Shown here: piece by piece, positions 5,347 through 5,768 of the stretch
Position numbering within the stretch: the stretch's first letter is position 1
Layout of the letters: every line of letters starts with the position of its first letter
Assembly: GCA_029857975.1 (NCBI GenBank)
Contig: JAOUFX010000235.1
Span: 1-5,768, forward strand
Reading direction: 5' to 3'
DNA from: Deltaproteobacteria bacterium
GTDB lineage: Bacteria > Desulfobacterota > SM23-61
DNA length: 5,768 nt
Position numbers and translations under genes: made by a program
Notes under the pieces: model-generated
What the model saw: the letters and a program-made list of their open reading frames with translations, nothing else
What the model was told of the DNA's origin: nothing
Databases searched by the model: none

Positions 5347-5635
5347 GTGTGTTCAAATGCAACTTTTCCCGTGGTTAAGTAGAAGAAGAGGGGGAATTGG
5401 AGCGGCCGAAAAAGAGGTGTATGGTAATTCGGAAAATACTTAAAACTGAATCGTCGGCATTAACAGGTTGCTGAAAAACTCTTTCAAAGTAATTGCGAGA
5501 AGTCCGCCTTAGGCGGACGACGAAGCAATCTTATAACTTATTGGAATCCTTAAAGACGAGATTGCTTCGCTGCGCTCGCAAAGACTCGATCTGGGGTTTT
5601 TCCGCAAACTGTTAATAAGTTGTCTTTGAACCAAC
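5347..5635 (+). mobile_element. 137-bp inverted-repeat element (MITE-like), copy 3, interrupted
   Basis: Left end GTGTGTTCAAATGCAACTT (5347-5365) and right end AAGTTGTCTTTGAACCAAC (5617-5635) belong to the same family as copies 1 and 2. The copy spans 289 bp because a 148-bp element plus a 4-bp duplication sits inside it; removing those 152 bp restores exactly 137 bp. The right end lies 80 bp before the alpha/beta-hydrolase start codon, so the element may form part of that gene's upstream region. Confidence 0.8.
5464..5611. mobile_element. Nested 148-bp inverted-repeat element with TTAA duplication
   Basis: Ends CAGGTTGCTGAAAAACTC (5464-5481) and, read on the other strand, CAGTTTGCGGAAAAACCC (from 5611 inward) match at about 15 of 18 positions. 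TTAA flanks both sides (5460-5463 and 5612-5615). Copy 2 shows the unoccupied site, GGCATTAATAAGTTG. Inside, TTGCGAG (5493-5499) pairs with CTCGCAA (5575-5581), and CGAAGCAATCT (5521-5531) pairs with AGATTGCTTCG, so most of the element can fold into one long hairpin with a small GTCCGCC/GGCGGAC side stem at 5502-5518. It is non-coding and would have needed a transposase supplied elsewhere. TIRs of the form CAG-GTTG-TGAAAAA together with a palindromic 4-bp duplication suggest a DDE-type IS family, but I cannot name it. Confidence 0.8.
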
Positions 5636-5700
5636 GGCCCCCTTTTCACAAGATGCTAAAGAGGGGACAAGAAGCAAAAATCGGTTCCAACAAAATCGAT

Positions 5701-5708
5701 AAGGAGGT
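5701..5708 (+). promoter_or_regulatory. Ribosome binding site AAGGAGGT
   Basis: A full-strength Shine-Dalgarno sequence 6 nt before ATG 5715. It fixes the start of the gene that runs off the window. No clear promoter was found in the 65 bp between the end of the inserted element and this site. Confidence 0.85.
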
Positions 5709-5714
5709 GTCGCA

Positions 5715-5768
5715 ATGTCCAGAGTAACTGCCAACGGGATTCAAATCGAGTATGAAACCTTCGGAAAC
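5715..5768 (+). CDS. Alpha/beta-hydrolase-like protein, N-terminus only
   Basis: Only 18 codons lie in the window: MSRVTANGIQIEYETFGN. The pattern V-x-A-N-G-I-x-I-x-Y-E-T-F-G is the typical first beta-hairpin of alpha/beta-fold hydrolases, which usually continues with a strand and an H-G or M-G oxyanion-hole motif. Neither the nucleophile nor the rest of the catalytic triad can be seen, so the reaction is unknown. The strong ribosome binding site and ATG make the start secure. It is the last feature and is cut by the window edge. Confidence 0.65.
   Translation, partial: MSRVTANGIQIEYETFGN

Noticed and set aside
1522..5635. The three 137-bp repeats considered as a CRISPR-like array
   Set aside because: Units are long, have inverted ends, are spaced kilobases apart with genes between, and no cas gene is present.

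Overview
The window reads as accessory bacterial DNA, perhaps from a Desulfobacterota/Deltaproteobacteria-like genome. That guess rests on remembered similarity of the small repeat motifs (GGGGTCAGG..., GGTGTCCGGTACC, GGGGACACCATACT) to those around IS200-like REP-associated transposases in such genomes; no marker gene confirms it. Three full-length genes all lie on the + strand, none in an operon with another, and they are separated by long gaps filled with mobile-element debris.

Layout. Positions 1-289 hold a short direct repeat, a possible nuclease-gene remnant and a good sigma-70-type promoter. At 290-1444 lies an AAA ATPase of the AAA_14/DUF4143 type, apparently read from a leaderless transcript. 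From 1445 to 2130 there is the first copy of a 137-bp inverted-repeat element, a cluster of TGTCA/TGACA sites, and a 290-bp relic of an IS200-like (Y1) transposase element bounded by perfect 16-bp inverted repeats. At 2131-3549 lies a GC-richer amidohydrolase with a complete metal-site signature. From 3550 to 4136 there is a broken UPF0178-family gene cut off by the second copy of the 137-bp element. At 4137-5291 lies a secreted protein with the zinc-site spacing of the phospholipase C / P1 nuclease superfamily. From 5292 to 5714 there is the third copy of the 137-bp element, itself split by a different 148-bp element that duplicated TTAA. At 5715 an alpha/beta-hydrolase-like gene starts and runs off the window.

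The genes do not form a visible pathway. The strongest content is the record of insertions: three copies of one non-coding element of identical length, one with a nested insertion whose empty site can be read from a sibling copy, and at least two decayed genes. I see no CRISPR array, tRNA, rRNA or recognisable defence or toxin system.
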